Positions 63,121-64,000 of a stretch of 64,000 nucleotides of DNA are shown here, piece by piece. This DNA comes from Rotaria macrura. Taxonomy: Eukaryota > Rotifera > Eurotatoria > Philodinida > Philodinidae. The stretch is taken from positions 2,604-66,603 of the forward strand of contig OENT01000845.1 of assembly GCA_900239685.1 (NCBI GenBank). Direction: 5' to 3'. Each line of letters starts with the position of its first letter. Within the stretch, counting starts at the first letter, position 1. The translations under genes and the position numbers were made by a program. Below the pieces are notes generated by a model that made no database searches, had not been told where the DNA came from, and worked only from the letters and a program-made list of their open reading frames with translations.

Positions 63121-64000
63121 TGTTTTGTTCAAAAATATCTTAAACGTGGAACACATTGTCTCAAGTAAAGTAAAATATCTTATGCTTGATAGGCTATCTA
63201 CAGCTTTGAATCTTCGTAAATAAAATTATATTCTCGACGAATACGTACCTTGTTCGAGTTAGTGAAACACATTTCACTAGTATGGAAATGTATATTTGTG
63301 AGAGAACTTTGAACTTGAAATGAACAAACGCAGTAACAGAGATAAATAAAAGTGGAATCGAACAAAGCGCCACAAAGATGTGCAGTCTGAACAGTTGATG
63401 ATTTGGTGAAACACAATAAGAGGAGTTTTTTAAACAGATTTTTTAATGATGAAAATTGTAATCTTAATTAGAAAATACAGTATAAAATGTTGTATTTATC
63501 AAATAGTTTTTTCGGTTAATTCAGATGTATTCGCCTGACATCTATACTGTTTTTCATTTTGTACAAGTGATTCATATAATAAACAAATCTGCATACTTTA
63601 AGAGCAAATATACGATCTCGTAAAAAATGTTGAAAAGAATCATAAGTAAGTATTTTATTTAATATCCACAAGATAATATTTTCCCAGTTAGTCGTTCGTA
63701 TCAAGGTCGCAAAGGACTTCGTTTACCCGCTGTTTCTTTCAGCAATGAGCAGGAGTGACCTATTGAGCTTTTTGCAATGAAAAAGCTAATAATTAGGTAA
63801 GAACTTATGGGATATCTACTTTCAATTCAAATCAATACAAAAAATACAAAGAGTTCTTTTAAATTTGTAGATCGTATTGTCTCATATCAATTGTATGGGG
63901 ATTGAAGCGTTTTCTTATGTACTATTGCTATTTCATTGGGATCAATGAATTCAATAAAGCTAATACAAAATCGATTTAACGAACCTATAAACTATCAATG
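63121..64000. other. AT-rich right edge
   Basis: No gene, RNA or repeat supported; short minus-strand frames at 63198-63416 and 63516-63704 lack protein-like character. Confidence 0.45.

Noticed and set aside
1..64000. CRISPR arrays, prokaryotic operons, rRNA, spliced-leader RNA gene
   Set aside because: No regularly spaced direct repeats with unique spacers, no ribosome-binding-site-led operons, and no rRNA or SL RNA sequence recognised anywhere in the window.

Overview
The window reads as AT-rich eukaryotic nuclear DNA, most likely from a bdelloid rotifer (Adineta/Rotaria type). The evidence is: genes built from many short exons with mostly 50-70 bp GT-AG introns; several clearly metazoan genes (HPS1, UNC-93, myotubularin, a Ly6/uPAR-domain protein, CNBP, ribosomal P1); blocks of degenerate TGTGGG-type sequence, the telomeric repeat known from bdelloids; and a bacterial/fungal-style MFS transporter that has introns. 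The species call is inference. The exon structures were assembled by hand; each final model closes in frame across all junctions.

Layout. 1-300: TGTGGG-like block. 2.4-2.9 kb: a 45-codon spliced mini-gene whose first exon is only the ATG. 6.0-7.7 kb (+): MFS transporter. 7.9-16.0 kb (-): three tightly packed genes, an UNC-93-like membrane protein, HPS1 (BLOC-3 subunit) and a GPI-type Ly6/uPAR protein, separated by only about 145 bp each. 16.7-17.2 kb: an unnamed repeat. 18.7-30.4 kb (-): one gene of about 2,229 codons, a CCDC162-like coiled-coil protein. Its sixth intron holds a second copy of that repeat, and this copy is split by a 531-bp hAT-type MITE with 15-bp TIRs and an 8-bp target-site duplication. 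33.0-34.7 kb (-): unrecognised Ser/Asn-rich 294-aa protein. 36.3-37.4 kb (+): CNBP zinc-knuckle protein. 39.5-39.8 kb (-): small secreted peptide precursor.

39.8-48.2 kb is gene-poor and contains a 44-bp near-perfect palindrome and microsatellites. 48.2-49.0 kb (+): GPI-type secreted glycoprotein. 51.6-56.7 kb (-): ribosomal protein P1 directly downstream of a myotubularin phosphatase with an intact active site. 57-63 kb is degenerate: an inverted pair of telomere-like repeats at 58.85-58.95 kb, a GAGTAC-rich patch, GC-rich fragments, broken reading frames and one possible small coiled-coil gene.

No rRNA, tRNA, CRISPR array or prokaryotic operon is visible. HPS1 (Rab32/38 GEF) and myotubularin (PI3P/PI(3,5)P2 phosphatase) both act in endolysosomal traffic, but nothing in the sequence shows that their presence in one window is more than coincidence. 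The strongest structural findings are the nested transposons with an empty site for comparison, the mini-gene, the telomere-like inverted repeat, and splice-acceptor-like sites lying directly before several start codons, which fits spliced-leader trans-splicing.
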